Shown: one piece after another, positions 1-10,842 of the stretch | Numbering within the stretch: the first letter of the stretch is position 1 | How the letters are laid out: each line of letters begins with the position of its first letter | NCBI GenBank assembly: GCA_008508345.1 | Contig: QNGE01003068.1 | Coordinates: 30,853 to 94,852, forward strand | Reading direction: 5' to 3' | DNA: 64,000 nt | Source: Paragonimus westermani | Lineage: Eukaryota > Platyhelminthes > Trematoda > Plagiorchiida > Troglotrematidae | Made by a program: the position numbers and the translations under genes | The notes under the pieces: generated by a model | What the model saw: the letters and a program-made list of their open reading frames with translations, nothing else | Database searches by the model: none | What the model was told of the DNA's origin: nothing

Positions 1-2594
1 ATACCTGTTGATCTCACACAGAGAACGTTTGCATTATTTTACGTTCGTCTTGAATTTTGTATATATTTTGCAAAGAGCTGAGCAGAAGAGAGTATTAACA
101 TTGTGACATTTTTCGCCCTAAAAATTTTATCACATACATATAATCTACAAAATTGTGCCTACATTATTTCCAGAGGTAGCAAATATTCTATATCTTCGCA
201 AGCACTGAGTGACACTTTGTTATGAATGTTTAACAAACGGAAACTTTGTTCACCAGGCGTTTGGCTTTCGCAGTTCTAATGGTTTCTGCAACTAAGAACT
301 CAAGTGTCATTCTCAGCCTTTGTTTAATTTCTTCAACGTTTTCCAGGTCACTATTATTACCTGTGTCCAACGCGTGACCAGCGATTGTGGAATCTTTTTT
401 CATGGCTTGCTGCTCTAATTGATTTTAGGTTACGTTCTGTTGCTTACTTAGTGCTTATTTACTGTATTTTTTAGCTCTGGTGTCATCTGCCCAGTCCAAA
501 CGTGCGATAAATATTCGTCGTTTACTCTACGTTTTGTTAGTTCTCTCAGCAGAAAGATGGTCGTTAAAATGCACAAATTTTTCAAGCAATATCTTTCCCT
601 TCCTTAAAACTGTCCTGAAAACTACACGGTTCAAGACCCTCTGAATAACCTGCCTTCTTTCCTCAATTAGAAGAAAAGCAGCTCTTTTTCATTGTTTTCA
701 TATCTTTAACACCCATTTCAGTAGCCTTCTTAACTGCTTTTTAAGAAACCGTTTGGGATAACTCTTTTTTGTCGTGGGAATCACCGCCCCTTTTTGCTAT
801 CACAGTAGTGTATTTAAACAGTGTCCTGTGAAACTGTGTGGCTGCAATGTTACAGTTAAAATCTCTACGATGAGCGGGTCTACCGCCACGATCAATGGAC
901 AACTCCGTTTTTTTAGTTGACTGTAGTTTTGAGTCTTCGTCCCCACCCCGTATGTATCATGTCATTATTATGTTCAATTACGTTAAATTATTCATCTGGT
1001 TCCGAACTCTATATCCAGCCGAGCTGCTGGGAAAGTAACTCTGTTCAACCTAATTTCGTGACCGCAAAGCTTCCGTCCACATGGCTTCACCAAATTTTTG
1101 CTAGGCTTTCAAATTACCCCATTGCCTTCTTCCCAAATTGTTTCACAAAAATTCCGGTAAAATATGGGATACTGCAGGTTCCACTACTACTTCTCTTTTC
1201 TGAACATAATTTTTAGCTATAAACTAGACAGTTCACTTGCACACATGTCGATATCCCAGTTGTCATTCAATCGCTAATTAACCTTGTTCTTTTCAAATTG
1301 CTGTCGTATTGTGATGGTTTTGTGATGGTTTTTAGCGCGCTCCTCTGGAGTACTTTAATAAATGTTGCTATAAGATCAAAACCAAATATCACTTCATTTG
1401 TGCTCGACTGAACTTCAACTAATTCTACGCACAAAAATCATAAGTACCCGATCGAAAGACTCGATTTTCCCTCTAATGACTAAAAAACTCCTGGAGACCC
1501 AATTTCACCAACATGACCTTTATGAACATCTTAAGGTTTACAAGAACATGAGGTTAATGTGCATTTAGGGCACAAAATGTCCTGTTTTTTGCCCTAAACT
1601 CTCCTGCCAAATACGAATACGTTTCTTCTACTTGTAGACAGAGATGCACCTATATTCCTAAATTTGTTAAATCGTCATTGTTGTAGATGGTTTTTCACTT
1701 TTGTTTCGTAGTCTCCCTAGTTCATCATGACATCGGTGTTGTTTTATTCCGCCTCCGAATTTACAACAGTCACATTTGAATTCGATCTCCAGTACTGTGT
1801 TTTCATTTGGTACACGGCTACAGGTCTCTTCCTGGTGAGGCCTAAGAATGTTGAATAGTTGGGTTGAATAAGATTACCCTTAAGGAAATATTGTGATAGC
1901 TGTTCAATATCCTTAGTCAGATTAGCCATTCACATTTCGTGCTATTTTGCGTAAACAAATTCAGTTTTAATTACTCTGTCGATTCGTCAAACAAATTTGA
2001 CCTATTTTTCTCCATCCATAAAGTGGAACAATAATGACAATTTTCAAGGTAACGAATAAGTCGAATGCACAAAGTTTATGCCTGCGTGATGGATTGCGCT
2101 CCCCATTCCGCATGCACATTTTTGTGTCGGGCGACGAATCATCTGATCGCGTTCCGTTAGTTATCGATCACAACCGTGATTGGGCAAGGCTGATTGGCTC
2201 AGTCCGTATCTTTTGTACATCATAACCAAAGAACAATCTTTGCATCAGAAAAAAGGAATTGTATGGTTAATATGCAGTTCCACTTGCATCAAAATAGAGA
2301 GAAGCTTGATTTGACAACGACCAGCTGTTAGGAAGCAATCTTGTGAATCACAGTGCCCTTCTGGGGTTACTCCTGGTTTATGTAGTAAGTAAACTTTTTC
2401 AGTTCTTTGTTTGACACAAATGGTCAATCTTGTTGCTACGTAAAATGTAACTGGGATAGTGAGACCTCTAGTTAGTATGCTAGCAGTCATGCTTTGCCGA
2501 ACCGTTTGAGCAACTAGGGCATACGGGACTGGACACTATTAAGACAAATGTCGTTTGGATACTTTACTGGTAATATTTCGATGTGAAACCTCTA
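1..2594. other. No recognisable gene (non-coding stretch)
   Basis: Open frames here are all under 105 codons, lack recognisable motifs and overlap on both strands, as expected by chance. The longest (917-1216, plus) has ordinary composition and no motif I know. I see no tRNA gene, no tandem repeat and no retroelement protein in this stretch. Confidence 0.5.
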
Positions 2595-2599
2595 AGCTC

Positions 2600-2690
2600 C
2601 CAGTGTGGCTACGTGGCTAAACTGACAAAACACATGCCGCGCATGCGTCCTCAGTTACTTCGCTGTTTCGAATCTAGGAAAGACCAAACT
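2600..2690 (+). repeat. tRNA-like sequence, possible SINE head
   Basis: A stretch at about 2614-2624 fits the RNA polymerase III A-box pattern (TGGCTAAACTG). About 52 bases downstream, near 2665-2675, is a B-box-like GTTTCGAATCT. No acceptor stem pairs convincingly, so a working tRNA gene is unlikely. It may be the tRNA-derived head of a decayed SINE. The call rests only on the two box-like motifs and their spacing. Confidence 0.3.
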
Positions 2691-4410
2691 TTTCATTGGT
2701 AGATCGCTTCATACTTGTCTACTTTGCCATATTATTTATTTGCAACATCAAATTTCAGGTCAATGAAGTATGCATTTTTCCTGCTATCAGTAACCATATG
2801 TTTTTCTGCTCCTCACTCTGTCAATTTCCTGTTGTATCGCAATTCGCACCATAGGTATGTGTGTACACTGTTTTGCTTCCTAAACTCTCAACGGCGATCC
2901 GCCAACTGTTTTGCGGTAAAACTAACAGTCCATGGTAGTGGCAGCGAATGCACACAAATTTCGCTATATTATGCTACCTATAATCTACCCCAGTTTGCAG
3001 TTGAAGATCAACCTTAGTTACACGTAGGAGCAGTTATTTGTTGGAAGTAACAAGGCCTACTTGTTGGACTGAATTCGTAAGTAATTCATTCAAAGGGATT
3101 TGTAAAGTTGCTTCAGCCAAATCTCTGCAACGGCATAATATTTCCTACCATGGTTTTTCAGTGTAGGAGGCCATCTTAGTGCGTGCAAATCATTCGAACA
3201 TTTGCAAAACAGCCTGCATACCGGTACAACCAAATAGAACTTTTAAGCAAAACAGGAAAGACCTAAATCGAAAGACTCATTAAAACGAAACACACAGTGG
3301 CTTATGCACAACACGAATAGGACAGCTATCCGGTGGTACGGTAAAACAGAATTTAACGGTGAACCTTGCAACTCACGAGAGGATAAAATGAGTATCCATC
3401 ACTGAATGCTGTTCGCGGGTTTGTATTGTACGTTCACTCTTCCTAACTTTCACACTGGTTTTATGAGATACTGCCAGTATCTGTTTAGATGCGATTCTGT
3501 TGCAATAATTGAAGACAGAGTTATTCTCTTTCGTATTACAAATTGTAATATCAAAGATGTGTACTACGGGTTAGAGGGGTCATTAATGTTTTGCATATCG
3601 TTAAGTTAATCTTTGTCGTTAAGTCTTTGATGAAATGATGAATGGAAAGCCATGAACAAAAATTAAAGCACTGCTAATTCTGAAGATTTCACGGATACAT
3701 GTGAGGTTGACGTCATTTGTGATAACCCTAACACAATTGATTTCAGAGGAACAAGGCCATTAAGCAGACTAGTCATTACTTGTCGTTGTAACATCGAAAA
3801 ATCCAACTGGACCTTCTATGACGGGAGCCTTTTGATATTGCTACCGTTCGTTTGATCGGAGGTAGGTCTGCTGCACCAAGGTGTACAGACTGCACGTAAT
3901 TGACACACCAAAATGCAAGAGTGCACAGTGGTGGATATCATGCACAAGCAAATAAAACCGCAGCTGGCAGTGTGTTGTGTCTGGTTAATATTACTGTTAT
4001 GTAAACCTATAATCTTCAGTCCGTATGATTTTGTCTAAGTTGAAGATCACTCTTTTAGTGAAGTCACTTGAAGGTGATTAGTTATATCTGTAGCTGTTCC
4101 ATAAGACCGGCGACGTTACAGTAGTCTGTAACTGGTTGGGTGAAATCAGTGACTTCGACGTTCGCACGAACCTTATATCTAGTGGGGATTCCTTATATCA
4201 AAACAGATATATTCAAGTTAAAACTTTCAACCGTCTGGCTACCTTTGCGCAATGTTGTGCTTGAGAAGGTGAATGATACCGCCACTTCCGATTTGCGCGG
4301 TGGGTTCAAATTAGCACTTAGATGAATAGAGGGCTTTCTTTTCATTATAAGGAACAACTTACAGAGAGAAAAAACTTCCCCCTTACTTCAACGCCTAAAC
4401 AAAAACGCAG
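2691..4410. other. No recognisable gene
   Basis: The longest frame (2715-3017, plus, 100 codons) has a hydrophobic start followed by mixed sequence. It has no motif, no clear splice context and no similarity I recognise. Nothing else is supportable here. Confidence 0.45.
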
Positions 4411-4414
4411 ACAT

Positions 4415-4655
4415 CTGATGAGTAGTCGAGGATTTGGTTTATTTTCAAGTTGACCATCACTCACATTTGATCGCAACTTTCGCATTCAGGTAGATATTCT
4501 AGCCAGTCTTTTTCGAAAATAAGCACTAGACTTGAGTTTCCCTCTCATTAGAGCTCGTCAGTAGTGCATATCCTTGCCACGGCCGGCATTTGAACTCTGA
4601 CTATTCCAATCATGAGGCAACCGTGTTGACCACTGCGTGTAAACACGCATATCAC
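4415..4655 (-). repeat. SINE-like interspersed repeat, copy 1 (tRNA-derived head)
   Basis: On the minus strand this begins near 4655 with a tRNA-like head. It has an A-box-like TGGTCAACACGG, then a B-box-like AGTTCAAATGCC about 35-40 bases later. It ends near 4415 with a tail whose last bases (minus strand) read CTACTCATCAG. The tail at 4417-4492 is nearly identical to 10708-10783, and clearly related sequence occurs at 6870-7070 and 28300-28485. Dispersed copies sharing a pol III-type head and a common 3' end are the mark of a SINE family. I do not recognise a named family. The 5' boundary is uncertain. Confidence 0.7.
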
Positions 4656-4659
4656 CATC

Positions 4660-6840
4660 ATGAACTCCATATTATAGGATAGTGTATCAATACATAATTT
4701 GCATCCTGGCTGGTTATCTAACTCAATTTAAGCTTGTTTTGTTGTCACGGACATTCTTCATGCTTCAACCCCACTTTCGTCCGACCTAGACCTGAATGGT
4801 GTAGGCAATCTTCTCATCAAGCAGTTGATGGTGCATTTTTATCATAGTCAAATTTGTTTCTAATTAAAGGACAATGATTATACGAGGAAACCAATGGAAA
4901 TGAAACAATGGTACATGATAAGAAATGGTGAATCGAAGCGGTATTTCTCCGAGATCATGCTAGAGAACCGTGAAGTAATTCGTTTATTGCATGATTGGCA
5001 TCAAAAGCCTTCCAATGGGCACGATTTTGTTCTTCGTGTGAGATGCATCATGAAACCATATACATTACAAAATGATAGAACGAAAAAAACAGCTTATACT
5101 AACCACTCCCGTTGGTAAAAGTGAGAGTTTAAGAAAACCTCACGATGCAGTCTAATGAGAGTAATAACTCAAACTGTCAGTAACCTGTTCTAATGGACTC
5201 TCACCATGTGACGGATGAACACATTTTTCTAACGACGATTTGAGGTCAGTCAATACAGCTTTGGACTTCAGCAGACGGAGCAAAGAAAAGTGGCCTTCTT
5301 GTCAGCCATTCACTGTGGAGTAGATGAACAATAGCTAAACATCTACATTGTCTTCAACACCGAGGTGAATTAAAAGTAGGAAATTATGGACAACATTGAA
5401 GTGCAGCATAGCGAAAATCCCACGTTTCCAGTGTTGTCAATAAAGCCAGAACAGAATATCAAGTTAGCCTGTCCGTGCAACTGTCAAGCTTATCCCGAGA
5501 AATGGAAACAATAATTCCTCCTGATTTTGCACGCGTTGACTGTCATCTACACTAATACAAAATTTCTCGTACCACTGATCGAATGTGTTGATGTCACCTT
5601 GCAGAGATCGTCCGCGACATTCAAGTCGTATGAAAAAAGAAAACAATGACTGAAAATTCTTCGTGCTGATCCACAGTGTGAGGTAAAACGGATAGCGGTC
5701 CGGGGCGAACCCCAGGGTCTACTCCTTGAGTTAGGAGGGAGGGAAGAGAGATCGGATTCAGATTTAACCCGAAAAACTCCGCTATTAATAGCTAAGATTG
5801 TCCAACAATGAATTCTGGGTTGAGCGTCGTTCGTCACACGAAACCACAGAAGTGAACTGTGTAGGAAAGCAAACGAATGTCTCAGTAAGGCCAAAGAAAA
5901 TCGTGGCAACAAGATAACTTTCAAACGAATCTTGAGAACACTATAGTCTATAGGCGATGGTTGCCAGTATTTAAGCTGTTGGAAACAGGATCAGTTTGTG
6001 TGCACAACGACTATGACACTAGCATCAATAGCTACTGTAGTCGTCCAAGGAAAAAAGAACTAAAACAATTGTAAAACGATCCACCAGTACCTTGTTTGTG
6101 ATAAAAACAGACCACAATAAGAAAATAACGAACACTTCTTTTCGTGGCAATATCGGTGCACACTTATAGAATCAAATGATTAGTTGCAAGGTGAGTCTGT
6201 CATTGATTGGTAATATATACAAATATGAAGCTACAGACAGTAACCTGCTTGACCTAGCACTGACATGGGAAAATGTGCAAATGACGTGACCGTCCATACA
6301 GTTGGCATCATATCTCGTAACTCGACGTCGGATTGTTCGGCTGTTAGACTGCAGATAAGATGCATAAGTTCAGATTGTAGAAAGCCATAAGAAGGTAGGC
6401 GCTTGGATGACAAAGCGTCTGATAACGTGACAACAATAACTGACAGCTAATTGTAAGAAAAACCTACGAGACGTATTATCTACACAGTCACATATTCCGA
6501 TATGAATCCAACTCCGGCTTGTTAATGGCTTGTAATGGATTAGCTAATCAAGGCCTCTTATTCATTCGGATACTGGAATGAGCAGTTGAACTATACCAGA
6601 TACTAGGAGTAGAGCTTGGTTCAATATTTCAAAAAGGAAAGTGGTCATATTTGTTTTTGGAAAAACCGTTCTTTCTACAGTTATTCCAGAATACCACGCT
6701 CTGGTTATGCTCGAAGATTTTTACCGCAGTAACAGTCATTTACCAGTAGTTTGTGAAATTTAGCATGCTTTGTTTAATACTATGCACGTCCAATAGTCGT
6801 CTATTAGTATCAACGTTGGCAGCAGCCGGAAGGACAAACC
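4660..6840. other. No supportable gene
   Basis: Two overlapping minus-strand frames (5464-5646 and 5547-5924) carry phrases that faintly resemble the region after the catalytic motif of non-LTR reverse transcriptases. The resemblances fall in different frames over the same bases and I could not make a consistent alignment. No other feature is visible. Confidence 0.4.
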
Positions 6841-6844
6841 GCTC

Positions 6845-7078
6845 AATTTCTTGGACTGAATTTCGAAGATTCTGATTAGTTGGCACTGAACATCACCCTC
6901 ATTTGATCATACTGTTCGCATTCAGGTAAATCTTTCGGCCATCCCACTGCCTAAGGCGAAGCTGGAATGAAACTACGCTGTTCTAAAGGCTCACTATTGT
7001 TTCATATACTTGTCCGAGCCGGACTTTACACTCCGACCCTCGTGTTTGTGAGATTGGCATGTCAACCACAACACCAGC
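6845..7078 (-). repeat. SINE-like interspersed repeat, copy 2
   Basis: This aligns over its length with the copy at 4415-4655. The tail block (6885-6930, ending in CATTCAGGTAAAT on the plus strand) matches the corresponding block there. The minus-strand head near 7030-7075 again carries A-box- and B-box-like segments. It is more diverged than copy 1, with many substitutions and small gaps, so it is an older insertion. Its head forms the outer part of the left arm of the inverted repeat at 7007-7489. Confidence 0.6.
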
Positions 7079-7489
7079 AACCTCACACTGAACATGACTG
7101 AGCATTCACATGTGAACGTACAAATAAAACTTTGTGTGAAGAAGGCTCAGAGTCCCTGACGATCTCCATAGGAGAAACAATAACTGTCCTGTCAACTCCA
7201 GTCAATAACTCCGTGACTACAAGCATCATCGGATCAACTGAGCAATGTATACAGTTTGGAATGAAATTCGAAGATTCTGAATATTTCAAACTGAACACAG
7301 TACAGGGAGGTTGTTGTTTTCTTCCATAAAGATCGTAGAAAAATCTGAACACTCTTCACACAAAGTTACATTTATACGTTCACATATGACTGCTCAGTCA
7401 TGTTCCGTGTGAGGTTGCTGGTGTTGCGGTTAACATGCTTGTTTCATAAACACGACGGTTGGGGTGCAAATTCCGGCTCAGGCAAGGAT
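7007..7489. repeat. Inverted repeat (fold-back) with 194-nt spacer
   Basis: Positions 7007-7150 read almost as the reverse complement of 7345-7489, at roughly 80 percent by eye. Shared landmarks are GAACATGACTGAGCA and CTTTGTGTGAAGA in the left arm. The spacer is 7151-7344. The outer halves of both arms include the tRNA-like SINE head, while the inner halves are additional shared sequence. Frames on both strands here (7083-7352 minus, 7132-7329 plus) are by-products of the symmetry, not genes. It could be two inverted SINE insertions sharing a longer unit, a local inverted duplication, or a fold-back type transposon. Confidence 0.7.
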
Positions 7490-7490
7490 A
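7405..7490 (+). repeat. SINE-like repeat, copy 3 (head only, opposite orientation)
   Basis: On the plus strand the sequence after 7420 has a tRNA-like pattern: GCGGTTAACATGC followed about 40 bases later by GGGTGCAAATTCC. It mirrors the minus-strand head of copy 2. Downstream of about 7490 the family tail is not clearly detectable, so only the head is claimed. Confidence 0.45.
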
Positions 7491-7665
7491 CGCCCAGTTT
7501 CTTTCGTTCTCCCACTCTCACAATTCGAACAGAATAACCACCGAAACTGAAAACAGTTTGCAGTAGACGGTTTTGTCCCAGTGAGTTGCCCCGATCCTCC
7601 ATACTGATGGGTCTGGTTCCCGATCCTGAATGATTCCAATTTCAGGACGAATTAGTAGAAAAGAA

Positions 7666-10600
7666 GTGAATTAAAACCTCTCTTAATTAAAAAAATCGAT
7701 CACAACCACATGACAATATGCAACTGAAATTCCCGAATTTGTGTAGGCTACCTTAACATTTTCGTTAGATATTAATCAATGATAACCAGCCAATAAAAAG
7801 TCAATGTCTATTGGTGTGAACTCCTACGCAGCTATTTTAATACTGAAAACAAAACTGCAAGACGTGTAGTGTTATAAAATTGTTGCCACTATATCACCAG
7901 TCTACTCCCATAGCTTTGACCTTCCCACTGCTTATTTCGACCGGGATGCTAACACGGTTGTTGGGCATTCTTTTTCTAATAATCTTTTGTTACCGTATTT
8001 GACATTTAGGTACATGTGCAACTCGAGAACGTTTCGGGTATGTTCGACATACTGTCTGGTTGCGTCTGGCCATCAAATGGAAGAAACCTAAAATCCATCT
8101 AACAGCTTCAGGAAGATTACCTCTTTCCGCTATAGGCATTCGGTTCCGCACCTGATGCAGACGCACGAACGGCTTATTTTACGGTGTCTAACACTGCAAC
8201 AAAAGTTGATCTGAAATTAGTACTTCCACGGCTTATTGACAGGACACCAGTGACAGAGAAAGGTGTCAAACTAATCCAAAAATTGAATGAAAAAACCCTC
8301 TCTATGCGTCTGCGTCTTTGTATCGTTTACGCGACAAAACGCTTTTGGGCAGTTATTAGAAGTAAACGGATGTGACTAGAAACAGAACTGGAAAAATCCG
8401 TTGGAGTGTGGACATCGAAAATTCATAGCAAGCTTCACTGAATACATATCCTGACAAATGTCCACGTGTCGTGTAATGTGGGGGTAGAGTTGATAGGTGA
8501 TTTGGAAAGAAGGGGTGTTGGTTTTAAAGTCGTTCGCCCTGCCCATTGCTCTGAAAGGTACTTTCGCTTGACTCGGTTTGTGTAGTAAGCTCCCTGTTTG
8601 TTATCTTAGTTTCTCTGAATTGTTCGTGATATAAGTGGATTTCTCGGTGGTAATCAGATAAGTAAATTTTTGTAGGTGAAAATGCTTTACAGAAAGTGGT
8701 ATACCTAAATAGGGGACCATTAAAGCCTCAGGTGGATCTCATGATGAGTCGTTTCCAGGCTCCTCTAGTCAATGTTATTTTTGTTCGAGCAGTGTATCAC
8801 ATACACAGACCTTTCAGTGGCACGTTTAAGCATATTGGAGTGGATCCAACGCAAAGTCAGAAGTTTGACGTGCAGCTGGACCCAGTCCCAACTGAACTGT
8901 GTAGAATATAAATGTACATATTACCAACAAGTTATTGTGACTGACGGCTAAGACACCCCGTTCATGCTGACGGTAGCGTAGCAATTACCACATCCGCACA
9001 ACAAGCACGTGAACTTGAGTTGGGCTCGCGGTTTAGACAGAAAAATACACTACTAATTAAGTCAACCAAGGGTAAGTCTCTGTTCAATATAGAGTTTGGA
9101 TTGAACTGGTGGTTAATTTCTACTAACCCTTATTTGATTTGCTAACAGGTGGAAAACAAAGTCCCAAGCAGCACGCTTTGTTTGGGTGGTGGAATAAAAT
9201 TTAGTCGTTTGGCTCAGGACAGGTAAGCAGCCAACCGTGGCAATATGATTAATAGTACGCGTGTAACTAGACAGTGCGTGCGTTAATTAGGTAGGCCATC
9301 TAAAAGTCAGACTAAATTCTTAACCAACCAGGATGCTGTGGTAATTCGTGTGTTTAAATGGAAAGTAGTGTGTATTAAAAAATCCCTGTGCAAAATTTTG
9401 GGCAACCGCATAAGGCGGGGCAATTGACCAACAGAATTTGCTTTCGTGTCTGAGACAGGAAAACGCGAATGGGCAAATGGGTGAACAATTCATTATCACG
9501 AAAGATCTGGTCCGTGAACCAGACGTCAAAAATTCACTTTCCAAATCATAAAGGAATTCCTCAACATGAGCGTAGGAGTTAGTCAATCATCATCCAGCAA
9601 TCAGTTCCCCACTTGTGGTAGCAAACAGCTACGGTATGAACTCGTAATTCTGGTTTCCATAATTCCCTATTTACTACCGCATGTGTCTGAGTAGAACAGT
9701 TCACGTGGTAATGCGGTTTGTGTCCAGTCAGTTCTGAAGGCGGTATCCTATCCTGGCAACCACCTACAAACTCCGTTTTCTATGTCCACACCATGGACTC
9801 CAAAGCGGTAACGGTTTTCTCGCCGACGATAGACTGCTAACTACATTCTTCTTATGTTGCTGTTCAATATGCCGCACTCACCACAATAATTAGCATCCGA
9901 TGTTCTCTGTGCATCATCCCTGAGACGCGTTGAGTAGGAGACCTGATTTTAAATTTTACTGAGTTGAGCAGTCATTCCAATACGATTAAAGTTTAACCAA
10001 GGTCCCGAAAACACTATTACCGAACAATGAACCTCCTACCATTCTTGCAATTCTCGTTCACCGTAGTATGACAAGTAATATATCTTAGTTTATGTGATGT
10101 GGTTTGACACTATGAAGGCTCAGAGAGGCTTAACCGATGAACGACGAAGCAGAATACATTTACATTCCACACTGAAAGTCTTGGTCGCCAAGATCTTTTC
10201 CATGACAATTATGTTACTCAGCTCCCTTATGAATCCAGTTATTTTATTCCACATGTCACCACCCTTTTTGGAATATTTAATTAGCAGCTTTCATTGACTC
10301 TTAATGCCTGACCTCCTAAAGTGGTTCTGGTACTAATTTCACAAACGAGGTGCATTCTCCTCTTCACATTTCAGATGGCACATCAGCGCTCACGACCAAA
10401 CTTTGCAAGTCGTAGAGATGCTGCCTAAATACCTATGCGAGCAACAATGTGAACTTTCTGGCCTATGCCTGTCTCACTTCCGTGGATCATTCGAAGTCGA
10501 ATTTGGTCTGGGCATTGTGATGTTATCGAACCTATACGTGATTAATAGTGGCAATCCACACTCAACTCCAAGAGGTTCATTTCCATTGACCTACTGCAGA

Positions 10601-10693
10601 CTCAGTTTACTTAAAACAAATGAAACATTTGGTTGGTCTTATTAGTAAACAATTGCCTTGCAGTCAGTAGGCGAATGACGCTAAACACATAAT
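7666..10693. other. No recognisable gene
   Basis: Frames here are at most 88 codons and show no domain, motif or splice support. The plus-strand frame 8696-8911 has fairly even composition but nothing recognisable. No repeats of note were seen. Confidence 0.45.
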
Positions 10694-10703
10694 ATATGTT
10701 GTA
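10694..10703 (+). repeat. Left 10-bp direct repeat (candidate target-site duplication)
   Basis: ATATGTTGTA occurs here and again at 10833-10842, bracketing the SINE fragment and its inverted copy. A direct repeat of this length at the borders is what target-primed insertion of a SINE produces. Confidence 0.55.
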
Positions 10704-10783
10704 ATACTGATGAGTAGTCGGGGATTTGGTTTATTTTCAAGTTGACCATCACTCACATTTGATCGCAGCGTTCGCATTCAGAT
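10704..10783 (-). repeat. SINE-like repeat, copy 4 (3' part only)
   Basis: About 76 bases (10708-10783) nearly identical to 4417-4492, differing at only a few positions (for example GTCGGGG against GTCGAGG). It starts at the family's 3' end, next to the left direct repeat, and is cut off at the internal base 10783. There the sequence turns back on itself. The high similarity to copy 1 suggests the youngest copies in the window. Confidence 0.7.
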
Positions 10784-10835
10784 NTCTGAATGCGAACGCT
10801 GCGATCAAATGTGAGTGATGGTCAACTTGAAAATA
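10732..10835. repeat. Perfect 52-bp palindrome centred on the single N
   Basis: Reading outward from 10783/10784 the two sides are exact reverse complements for 52 bases: left arm 10732-10783, right arm 10784-10835. This assumes the ambiguous base at 10784 is A, which completes GATATC at the centre. Both arms are SINE tail sequence. The arms stop matching at 10836, and the right copy of the 10-bp direct repeat starts at 10833. Confidence 0.85.
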
Positions 10836-10842
10836 TGTTGTA
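10833..10842 (+). repeat. Right 10-bp direct repeat (candidate target-site duplication)
   Basis: ATATGTTGTA, identical to 10694-10703. It overlaps the last three bases of the right palindrome arm. Its position implies that both the SINE fragment and its inverted copy lie inside one insertion. Confidence 0.55.

Noticed and set aside
4417..4440. CTGATGAG, the start of a hammerhead ribozyme core, at the SINE end (also near 10708, 28727 and 59824)
   Set aside because: The required GAAA block and pairing stem II are absent at each place, so the motif is a chance octamer.
5464..5924. Minus-strand frames resembling the post-catalytic region of a non-LTR reverse transcriptase
   Set aside because: The two suggestive phrases come from different frames over the same bases, and no other RT motif lies at the expected distance.
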